A DNA stretch of 36,717 bases, from NCBI GenBank assembly GCA_938036655.1, contig CALHQS010000049.1, positions 1 through 36,717 of the forward strand. The letters are read 5' to 3'. The stretch's first letter is position 1. Every line of letters starts with the position of its first letter. This document shows positions 27,850 to 34,800 of the stretch, piece after piece. Below the pieces are notes generated by a model. The model was not told the DNA's origin. It worked only from the letters and a program-made list of their open reading frames with translations, and searched no databases. The DNA comes from an uncultured Candidatus Altimarinota bacterium (GTDB taxonomy: Bacteria > Patescibacteriota > Gracilibacteria > BD1-5 > UBA2023). The translations under genes and the position numbers were made by a program.

Positions 27850-28524
27850 ATGAAAATTTTTCCAGAAAACTATCCAGAAGAATATATCCGCGGCGAAGTG
27901 GAATTTTTTGGGAAAAAATTTTTGGTGAACGAATCTGTGCTCATTCCCCGCCTCGAAACCGAGTCGCTCGTTCGTCGCGCACGAAAAATTCTTGTTAACG
28001 AGAATTTTGAAAGTGTGGCAGATATTGGCTCTGGGAGCGGAATTATTGGGATTTCGGTGGCAGATTTGGTGAAAGAAATTTTTTTCATTGATATTTCAAA
28101 AAATGCACTTGAGGTGGCACGACAAAATTTTGAAAAAAATTGTGAAAAATATTTCCCTGATTGTGAAGGGATTTTCTGGAATCAAGATTTGCTCGAAAAA
28201 ATCCCAGAAATTTGAAAAAATGAAAAAATTTTGCTACTTTCGAATCTGCCATATATCAAAAATGATGATTGGGAAAATATGAGCGAAGATACGATTTTTG
28301 AGCCAAAAACTGCACTTTTTGGTGGAGAAAAAACGGGATTTGAGTTGTACGAAAAACTTTTTGAACAGATTTTTGAAAAAAAATTACACGGAGTAATTTT
28401 GATAGAATTTGGATTCGATCAACGAGAAATTGCAGAAAAATTCTTGGGAAAATATAACGGCTGGCAAGTACAATTTTTCGCGGATTATAGCGGAGTAGAG
28501 CGATTTGCAGAAATCAGATTTTAG
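27850..28524 (+). CDS. prmC: PrmC-like peptide chain release factor glutamine methyltransferase
   Basis: 224 residues. PrmC methylates the Gln of the GGQ motif of release factors. SVLIPRLETESLV (substrate-side motif), VADIGSGSGIIGIS (SAM motif I), IFFIDISKNALEVA, LLLSNLPYI (the NPPY motif, here NLPY) and GFDQREIAEKFL are present. The TGA at 28213-28215 (PEI-G-KNEK) is Gly. The protein is short because most of the N-terminal helical domain is missing. With UGA recoded, the organism should need only RF1, which would be the target; this follows from the code, not from a visible gene. The stop is TAG. Confidence 0.85.
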
Positions 28525-28525
28525 C

Positions 28526-28553
28526 TTGTCAAACCGCTAAAAATCCATACTAT
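28526..28553 (+). promoter_or_regulatory. Promoter of the DedA gene, near-leaderless
   Basis: -35 TTGTCA (28526-28531), 16-bp spacer, -10 TACTAT (28548-28553). The ATG at 28564 would have a leader of about 4 nt, and TATAAC at 28553 is an alternative -10. Confidence 0.45.
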
Positions 28554-28563
28554 ATAACGAACT

Positions 28564-29319
28564 ATGAAAAAAATTCTTGTTTACATTTCGAAGCTCATCA
28601 TGATACTTTTTGTGATAGTATCGTTGGTGCTGCTGTTTATCGCGATTTTCAAGCCAGACTGGATCAAATTTGCTATCGAGTGGATGGGCAATCTCATCAC
28701 AACACTCGGGCCTTGGAATTATCTCATCGCATTCACTTCTGCTCTTGCAGAAAGCCTTCCAGTTATTGGTTCGCTCGTCCCTGGGATGAATATTATGATT
28801 CTCGTGGGCGGATTCTGGGGGAAAATGCACATCGTCGAAACTATTATTTTTGCATCAGTAGGCGCGATGCTCGGAAATTATTTTGGATATTTTCTTGGCC
28901 AAAAATACGGCACCAAAATTATTGCAAATTATGGTGATTATGTCGGAATTGGCGTTACAGAACAAAAAATCATGGAACGCCAAATTGAAAAAAATGGTTT
29001 TTGGTACATTGTGCTTGGGAAATTCCATGGAACGCTGCGCGCGTTTATTCCATTTATTGCGGGCGCAGGCGGGATGCATGCCAAAAATTTTTGGACCTAC
29101 AACGCGATTGGCTCGATTATCTGGGCGACGACTATTAATCTGATTGGATATTTTTTCATTGATAATTATGAGCAAATCGTCGATAATATAGGAAAAATCG
29201 TGACAGTAATTACAATTCTCGTGATTGGATATTTATTTTTATTTCAGCGCGAAAGTCTCAAAAAATATTGGGAAGAAAAAACTCGCGAAATGGAAGAAAA
29301 ATATCCATCTACCAAATAA
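28564..29319 (+). CDS. DedA/VTT-family membrane protein
   Basis: A 251-residue polytopic membrane protein of the DedA (SNARE-associated/VTT) family. An N-terminal helix (~8-32) is followed by ALAESLPVIGSLVPGMNIMILVGGF with the conserved E and P, GAMLGNYFGYFLGQKYG, and FWYIVLGKFHGTLRAFIPFIAGAGGM (the F/G-x-R-xxxP-x-GAGxxxM motif). Two more helices follow. Family members help recycle undecaprenyl phosphate or move phospholipids across the membrane, which fits its neighbour, the WecA-like lipid-carrier enzyme. It contains no TGA. It ends 15 bp before the next gene, so the two are probably one operon. Confidence 0.92.
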   Translation: MKKILVYISKLIMILFVIVSLVLLFIAIFKPDWIKFAIEWMGNLITTLGPWNYLIAFTSALAESLPVIGSLVPGMNIMILVGGFWGKMHIVETIIFASVGAMLGNYFGYFLGQKYGTKIIANYGDYVGIGVTEQKIMERQIEKNGFWYIVLGKFHGTLRAFIPFIAGAGGMHAKNFWTYNAIGSIIWATTINLIGYFFIDNYEQIVDNIGKIVTVITILVIGYLFLFQRESLKKYWEEKTREMEEKYPSTK

Positions 29320-29334
29320 TTTCAAAAATAATTT

Positions 29335-30462
29335 ATGAATTTTTATTTTCTTACAGCACTTTTTGCCACAGCGACTATTCTTGGATTTGGACTTCTCAGG
29401 CTTATTATTTTTCTCTGGAAAAAATGGTGACTACTCGACCGCCCTCATCTTTATAAGAGCGAGCAGTGACGCGCGCCAGCGCCATACAGCGCCGGAGTTT
29501 TGATTTTCCTCACGCTTGCGATTCTCTCGCCGATTATTTATATTTTTGGAGATTTTAGCGAACTATTGCTACATCGGCTCACTATTGTGCTAATCATTGG
29601 GGCATTTCTCACGGCGATTTCGTTTATCGATGATATGGATACGATTGGAAAAAGTCCAGTCAAAATTCCACCGATTTTTCGCTTGTTGATGCAGATTGCA
29701 GTCGGGGCGATTATTGGAATTACGAGTATAAAAATTGCGTATATTTCCAATATTTTTGGTGGGATTCTAACGCTCGATGATCCTGTTTGGCAATTTACGA
29801 TTTTTGGGCAAGAAATTTATATTTTACCCGTGATTATAACAATAGTTTGGTATGTTCTGATTTTTAATTCGGTGAATTTTTCGGATGGCGTGCCTGGTAT
29901 GACGAGCGGTTTTGCGCTGATTTCATTCATTATTCTTGGGATTCTCGCATTCAAATTATTTCTCACAGATATTTCGGTAGCAAGTCAAGAAAATAGTCGA
30001 TTTATTCTGACGATTCTCGCGGTGCTCGTGCCGGCAACTTTTTTTCTCATGCGCGCAGACATTAGCCGAGAAGTGATCATGGGCGATACGGGGACGATTA
30101 CGCTTGCATTTTTCATTGCAACACTTGCCATCATTGCTGGTGGGAAAATCGCAACGACAATTGCGGTACTCGGTGTATATATTATTGATGCCATGTATGT
30201 GATTCTCATTCGCCTCAAACGCGGACAAAATCCGATGAAAGGCGACCAAACGAGTCATTTGCACTTTCGTCTCATGGAAATCGGACTTTCCAAAAGCCAA
30301 GTTCGTGTGGTTGTGTATTTTCTGACGGCGGTATTCGGACTTTCGGCAATTTTTCTCTCAACAGAAGGAAAAATTATGCTTTTTGTAGTTATCACGGGAG
30401 TCACTATTTTTCTAACAGAAATTCTGTCGGCCATCCAAGTCAAGCACAAAAAAGACCATTAA
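29335..30462 (+). CDS. wecA: WecA/TagO-like undecaprenyl-phosphate sugar-1-phosphate transferase
   Basis: A 375-residue membrane enzyme of the MraY/WecA superfamily that transfers a sugar phosphate (probably GlcNAc-1-P) onto undecaprenyl phosphate. About ten transmembrane helices. LDRPHLYKSEQGRAPAPYSAGV is the first cytoplasmic motif, ISFIDDMDTIGKSP holds the metal-binding DDxxD, NSVNFSDGVPGMTSG matches NxxNxxDGxDGL, and VIMGDTGTITLAF plus KGDQTSHLHFRL complete the set. Two TGAs (in KKW-G-LLD and SEQ-G-RAP) are read as Gly; without them the N-terminus is lost. With epimerase (2580) and WecG (4383) it can make a GlcNAc-ManNAc unit. It cannot be told which sugar it uses. The stop is TAA, inside a terminator. 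Confidence 0.87.
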
Positions 30463-30476
30463 TTGGTCTTTTTTTA
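30448..30476 (+). terminator. Rho-independent terminator
   Basis: AAAAAAGACCA, 5-nt loop, TGGTCTTTTTT. The stem contains the last codons and stop of the WecA-like gene. Confidence 0.85.
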
Positions 30477-30546
30477 GTTTTTCAAAAAACAAAATGATTT
30501 GATAAAAATATAAATTATTGTAATATAATTAAAATAATTTTTTACT

Positions 30547-30985
30547 ATGCGGACTATTTCACTGAAAAATCATCAGAATGAACATATTATTCAGGCATCA
30601 GAGCATTCACAAATAACGAATGTAAGCCGAAATACACAAGAAGACGTTGTACGAATTTTGCATTCTGGCGAACAAGCACGCAACACACTCGAAATCGAAC
30701 AGTATCGCGCGATGATTGTGGCACAAATCGAGGAACTCAAAGCGATTAGGCTCGAGGAAATTGATGGAAAATTTTATTTTCACAATATGAAAGGTATAGT
30801 CTTTTGGCCAATTGTAAATAAAAAAATAATTGATGAATTTTCCAAGCTCTGCATTCAATCGTCAATATCACATCGGCAATGCCCAAGGAATTATCCAAAA
30901 ACCAAAACAACTTGCCAAGCTTTTTCATATTCTTGACCTACTCATCGATGAGGTACTTCTCGCAGAAATCCAAAACGAAAAATAA
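30547..30985 (+). pseudogene. Unknown gene with a +1 frameshift
   Basis: The reading frame from ATG 30547 codes for ~99 residues of good quality (HNMKGIVFWPIVNKKIIDEF), then turns to unlikely sequence. From ~30845 the +1 frame carries on with SAFNRQYHIGNAQGIIQKPKQL and LFHILDLLIDEVLLAEIQNEK to the TAA at 30983. Together they make one protein of ~146 residues. The shift lies near 30838-30848, in TTTTCCAAG. No TGA is in the correct frames. It may be a pseudogene, an assembly error or +1 recoding. I do not recognise the family. A weak promoter (TATAAT 30524-30529) lies upstream. Confidence 0.6.
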
Positions 30986-31006
30986 AAACCCAATCGGGTT
31001 TTTATT
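30984..31006. terminator. Bidirectional Rho-independent terminator
   Basis: AAAAACCC, 4-nt loop, GGGTTTTT. It lies between the frameshifted gene and the convergent superoxide dismutase gene, overlapping the latter's stop. Confidence 0.8.
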
Positions 31007-31601
31007 TTGTTTCTGCGGCTGTGTAGCGTTCTTCGATTTTTGTCCAGTTCACCACTTTCCAAAAATTTTCAAGATATTGTGCGCGAGCATTTCGAGTGTC
31101 AATGTAATAGGCATGTTCCCAAACATCACATACAAGAATTGGCGTGTAAGCCGCATCCATTGCGATACAATCCGCATTACTGGTGCTGAAAATTTCAAGT
31201 TCTCCTTCTGGGTTGATCACGAGCCAAGTCCATCCAGAACCAAACTGCGCCATTGCTTTTTTGTTAAATTCTTCCTTAAATTCTGCTACAGTTCCCCATT
31301 TTCGTTCGATAATATCGCGCATTTTTGGAGAAAGTGATGCTGTACCTGCTGGTGCCAGATTTTCAAAATAAAATACATGATTCCAAACCTGTGCCGCGTT
31401 GTTATAAATCACGCCACGTGGCGCTCGTTCGATAATCGCCAAAAGTGATTCTTCTTCAAATTCTGTATCTACAATGAGTTTATTGAGATTATCAAGATAT
31501 CCTTGAAGGTGTTTACCATAATGATATTCAAGAGTTTCTTGAGAAATGCTTGGTTCCAAAGCGTCAATTGCATACGGAAGTTCGGGTAAAATATGTTTCA
31601 T
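31002..31601 (-). CDS. Fe/Mn superoxide dismutase
   Basis: 199 residues. Metal ligands are visible in order: the His of EYHYGKH, WNHVFYF, and the Asp and His of CDVWEHAYYID. AQFGSGWTWLV and DTRNARAQYLENFWKVVNW complete the family pattern; the AQVWNHVFYF and QFGSGW context looks closer to the iron type, but this is not decisive. It removes superoxide in the cytoplasm. It contains no TGA. The ATG at 31599-31601 is used; a TTG two codons upstream is less likely. With the peroxiredoxin at 33662 it gives an oxygen-defence set. Confidence 0.95.
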   Translation of the reverse strand: MKHILPELPYAIDALEPSISQETLEYHYGKHLQGYLDNLNKLIVDTEFEEESLLAIIERAPRGVIYNNAAQVWNHVFYFENLAPAGTASLSPKMRDIIERKWGTVAEFKEEFNKKAMAQFGSGWTWLVINPEGELEIFSTSNADCIAMDAAYTPILVCDVWEHAYYIDTRNARAQYLENFWKVVNWTKIEERYTAAETK

Positions 31602-31632
31602 AATCAATTTTAATTTTTAAAGAACGTGCGCC

Positions 31633-31660
31633 ATAATATATATTTTTTTCAAAATAGCAA
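31633..31660 (-). promoter_or_regulatory. Promoter of superoxide dismutase
   Basis: Minus-strand -35 TTGCTA (31655-31660), 16-bp spacer, -10 TATTAT (31633-31638), leader of ~25 nt ending in AAAATTGATT before ATG, as in the DsbA-like gene. Confidence 0.5.
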
Positions 31661-31722
31661 AACTTTTTTTAAGAATTTTTATATTTTCTTACTTTTTTCA
31701 AATATTTTTCATTTTTTGAATT

Positions 31723-31750
31723 TTGACAAAAATATTATTTTATATATAAT
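31723..31750 (+). promoter_or_regulatory. Leaderless promoter of the 31757 gene
   Basis: -35 TTGACA (31723-31728), 16-bp spacer, -10 TATAAT (31745-31750), 6 nt, ATG 31757. This is a near-consensus promoter. Confidence 0.7.
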
Positions 31751-31756
31751 TCAAAA

Positions 31757-32491
31757 ATGAATTCGAGTAGAAAAATTTTATTTTTTGGAGAAAAAAATCC
31801 ACCAACATATCACGAAGTTCCGCCAGAAAATGAAAAATTGTATCAAAAAATTTTACATACAAAAAAAGTGATATCAGACGATCAGCGTTTTGAAAATATC
31901 GTGGCGATCAATGCATATCAAGAGCACCTTCTACAAAAAGAAAATATCAGCATTATGGGGCAAGATCATGATACGAGTCGCAAGCTGGTGGCGTATTATC
32001 GTGGCTCACAAATGGCGTATAAATCAGCTTTTCAAACGCAAGAAATCATGCATTTTCTCCGATATTTTGTGGAACGCGGTTATTCGCAGATTTTTGATGA
32101 ATTCGCGGTTTTGTATCGTTTTTCGCAAGTAGAGTTTTTGCAGGATTTTGCTCAAAATTCCTATCGCGTTGATGGAGACGATTTTCGCACACTCAGTAGT
32201 ATTTTTGCTGACATGATTCATTTTTCAGATGGAACACCAGAAAATTTCCCAGGAACGCTCGCGATTCTCGGTACGCAGGCGTATTCACGGCATCGCGGAC
32301 GACACAAATCTAAGCACGTGCGTCTGCCGATTTGCACCCAAACCTGCCAAAAGACTAAAACTATTTTGGACCAAAAAATGCGAAAAAATCAGGAAACAGA
32401 AGTTTTGAAAAATCTGGAATGAACGCTCCGAATCACGCTGGAAACCATCGAAACATCAGAAAACATTTTGCTGAGTTGTGCACAAAAATAG
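31757..32491 (+). CDS. Unknown protein
   Basis: A 244-residue soluble, mostly helical protein that I do not recognise. Features are MNSSRKILFFGEKNPPTYHE at the start, MGQDHDTSRKLVAYYRGSQM, a Phe/Tyr-rich middle (HFLRYFVERGYSQIFDEFAV), a basic stretch SRHRGRHKSKHVRLPICTQ and two Cys (CTQTC). The TGA at 32420-32422 (LE-G-TLRI) is read as Gly, taking the stop to the TAG at 32489. A strong leaderless promoter drives it. folD follows in the same direction with its own promoter. Confidence 0.75.
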
Positions 32492-32509
32492 CATCAAAAA
32501 GCTTTTTTC

Positions 32510-32537
32510 TTGCGGAAAAATAAAATATTATTATAAT
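32510..32537 (+). promoter_or_regulatory. Promoter of folD
   Basis: -35 TTGCGG (32510-32515), 16-bp spacer, -10 TATAAT (32532-32537). The -10 overlaps an ATG at 32536, so that ATG cannot be the translation start. Confidence 0.6.
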
Positions 32538-32556
32538 GACAAAAATAATTCGCACT

Positions 32557-33414
32557 ATGATTCTGGACGGAAAAAAAATCGCAAATGAACTTTTAGATTC
32601 AGTAAAATCTGAAATTCTGAAGGCGGATTTGGCGACAAAAAATCTCACATTACCCTGTCTCGCGGTGATTCTTGTGGGCGATAATCCTGCGAGCCTACAA
32701 TATATTAAAATGAAGCGAAAACGCGTGGAAGAAGTTGGGATGAATTTTTTGTTGAAAAATTTTGAGGCCAGCATTTCTGAAGCCGAACTGCTACACGAAA
32801 TCGAGAAACTTGCGGAAAATCCTGAAATCAATGGATTGATCGTCCAGATGCCACTTCCAAAGCACATTAACGAGGAGAAAATTATTGAAAAAATCCCTGC
32901 ACACAAGGACGTAGATGGATTCACGACGACGCAAATTGGGAATGTTTTTCTTGGGAAAAAATGACTTCCGAGTTGTACACCACAAGGAATTATGACGCTT
33001 CTGGATGCGTATAATATCGATATCAAAGGCAAAAAAGTTGCGATTCTCGGGCGATCAAATATTGTTGGGAAGCCAATGGCGCTCATGATGATCAATGCGG
33101 GCGCGACGGTAATGAGTTGTAATAGTCACACGAAAAATCTGAGCGAAATCACCAAAATGGCTGATGTTGTGATTGCAGCGGTCGGTAAGCCAAAATTTTT
33201 GACGCGTGAGATGGTGAGCAAAAATGCCATTATTATCGATGTTGGCTCGAATATGGACGAAAATGGAAAATTCTGCGGCGATGCAGACTTTGATAATCTC
33301 GAAAATTTCGTTCGAGCGATTTCCCCTTCTCCGGGCGGAGTTGGTCCGATGACGGTCGCAACTCTCATCGAAAATACTTGGAAAGCATACAAAAATCAAC
33401 ATAATTTCCACTAA
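32557..33414 (+). CDS. folD: Methylenetetrahydrofolate dehydrogenase/cyclohydrolase
   Basis: A 285-residue bifunctional enzyme of one-carbon metabolism. Substrate motif SLQYIKMKRKRVEEVGM with the catalytic Lys, IVQMPLPKHI, KDVDGF, PSCTPQGIMTLL, GRSNIVGKP (NADP site) and SPSPGGVGPMTVATLIENT. The TGA at 32962-32964 (GKK-G-LPSCTP) is Gly. The CGA codon of GRSNIVGKP is at an invariant Arg, which shows CGA still means Arg here. ATG 32557 opens MILDGKKIANELL, as usual. The stop TAA overlaps the next ATG. Confidence 0.96.
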
Positions 33415-33656
33415 TGAGCCTCTCTCGTATTTTGCAAAATCCCGAATTGCAAGCCTCTATTAAATCTGAACACGAAGCCAAATCCGCCAAAATCGCGGAA
33501 CATTTTTCAGATAGAATTTCTCATATTTGCCACGCGAAGAACGATATTATCTTGCATAATGATCTGAACGAAATTGATTTTCAAAAAATGCTCGATGAAG
33601 AATTTTTTGATTTTACAGCAAAGCATGGCGACGAAATTTCTTATATTTTTTTATAA
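33414..33656 (+). CDS. Small unknown protein
   Basis: An 80-residue charged helical protein (MSLSRILQNPELQASIKSEH, HICHAKNDIILHNDLNEIDF). No family recognised. Its ATG overlaps the folD stop by 1 bp (TAATG), and the peroxiredoxin gene begins 5 bp after its TAA, so it is very likely translated as part of the folD operon. Confidence 0.7.
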   Translation: MSLSRILQNPELQASIKSEHEAKSAKIAEHFSDRISHICHAKNDIILHNDLNEIDFQKMLDEEFFDFTAKHGDEISYIFL

Positions 33657-33661
33657 ATTTT

Positions 33662-34081
33662 ATGGAAAAAATTCCTCTTTCTCAAACGCACCAATATACG
33701 ATTTTGTATTTTTATCCGAAGGATAACACGCCCGGATGTACGCTCGAAGCGCAAGATTTTACACGACTTAAAGCGGATTTTGAAGCGCTCAGTGTGGAAA
33801 TTTTTGGCGTTTCTAGAGATAGCGAAGTGTCGCACGAAAATTTTTGTACCAAGCACAACCTGGGAATCACGCTAATTTCTGACCCAGATGGCGTTTTGCA
33901 CGAAAAATTTGGTGCAATTGGTGAAAAGAAAAATTATGGAAAGACCTATATTGGCACGATTCGTTCGACATTTTTACTCGATTCGATGACGGGTGAGATC
34001 GTGCAGGAATGGCGAAATGTGCGTGCGAAAGGGCATGCAGAAAGGGTTTTAGCGGAAATCACGGATATATTAAAAAACTAG
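33662..34081 (+). CDS. bcp: Thioredoxin-dependent peroxiredoxin, Bcp/PrxQ type
   Basis: 139 residues, slightly shorter than usual. ILYFYPKDNTPGCTLEAQDF carries the peroxidatic Cys; the resolving Cys often found five residues later is absent. Another Cys is in ENFCTKHNL. GVSRDSEVSHE, LISDPDGVLHEKFGAIGEKKNYGKTYIGTIRSTFLLD and the tail are typical. It reduces hydroperoxides. It is the last gene of the folD operon; the stop TAG is part of the terminator. Confidence 0.93.
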   Translation: MEKIPLSQTHQYTILYFYPKDNTPGCTLEAQDFTRLKADFEALSVEIFGVSRDSEVSHENFCTKHNLGITLISDPDGVLHEKFGAIGEKKNYGKTYIGTIRSTFLLDSMTGEIVQEWRNVRAKGHAERVLAEITDILKN

Positions 34082-34099
34082 CTGGAAGGCTAGTTTTTT
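34072..34099. terminator. Bidirectional Rho-independent terminator
   Basis: AAAAAACTAGC, 6-nt loop, GCTAGTTTTTT, a perfect 11-bp stem. It includes the bcp stop and also lies 78 bp past the stop of the minus-strand module. Confidence 0.85.
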
Positions 34100-34176
34100 G
34101 GATAACTCAATATTATCTTATAAAGTGCCATATGTCAAACCATGAACTACACATTATTTAATAATCAGCATTCTTA

Positions 34177-34800
34177 CTATTGCAAAAAATGACAATCTGT
34201 GGTTGGATCCATCATATCAATAAAAATATACTTACTTATTTCTTTATTCAATCAAATTTTTATTCAATTGTGGTTAGAATAAAAAATATCATAGTGACAA
34301 AGCGGATGTTTATTTCAATTTTCAGATACTTCATCATAATCATATCTAATATATCAATCATCCATTATTAATAAATTATAAAAAATATTAAATAGTCTGT
34401 TATTATCATCTCAGCTATATTTATAATCTGACCACTCATTATGATAAAAAATATCAAGAAGATCTTCAAGTTGAATATTTCTATAGTCTTTAAGTTCTAA
34501 TAAAATACCTCTCAAAATACTGATTTGATGGGTATCAATTTCTTCAGACCCAAAAAATATTTTCTTATCACTGATTAAAAAAGGGAAATTTATAGAATAA
34601 TATTTTTTATCTGAAAATAAAAATATCCTTTGCATTTTATTTTTTCTAATAATTTCAATAGTTCAAATAGGATTTTTACAATGTAAACCAAAAAGTAAAA
34701 TATAATCCAAAATATTAAGCAACAAGATAATAATATCGAGCTTCCCCTTTATCCTATTCAAGAAGAAGTCTTTTTCTTTAATTTTATCAATTTTAAGCAT
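34177..34800 (-). CDS. Unknown partner protein of the helicase
   Basis: 207 residues; six of its ten glycines are TGA. The ATG at 34798-34800 overlaps the helicase stop by 8 bp, so translation is probably coupled. It begins MLKIDKIKEKDFFLNRIKGK, then a hydrophobic stretch (LDIIILLLNILDYILLFGLH), a beta-rich middle (RIFLFSDKKYYSINFPFLIS), LEDLLDIFYHNEWSDYKYS, and an acidic C-terminal part with IMDDGYIRYDYDEVSENG and NKEISKYIFIDMMD. No family recognised. The stop is TAG. A small second gene directly behind a helicase is typical of defence modules, but this function is only inferred. Confidence 0.7.

Noticed and set aside
32536..32964. folD start at ATG 32536
   Set aside because: This ATG is part of the -10 box TATAAT and would precede the transcription start; ATG 32557 matches the family start.
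33055..33060. Reassignment of CGA/CGG from Arg to Trp
   Set aside because: CGA (here in FolD GRSNIVGKP) and CGG (cls DNRSF) fall on conserved Arg; Trp positions use TGG.
34100..34176. Separate gene between bcp and the accessory module
   Set aside because: No frame with a credible start and length; only the terminator and AT-rich DNA are present.
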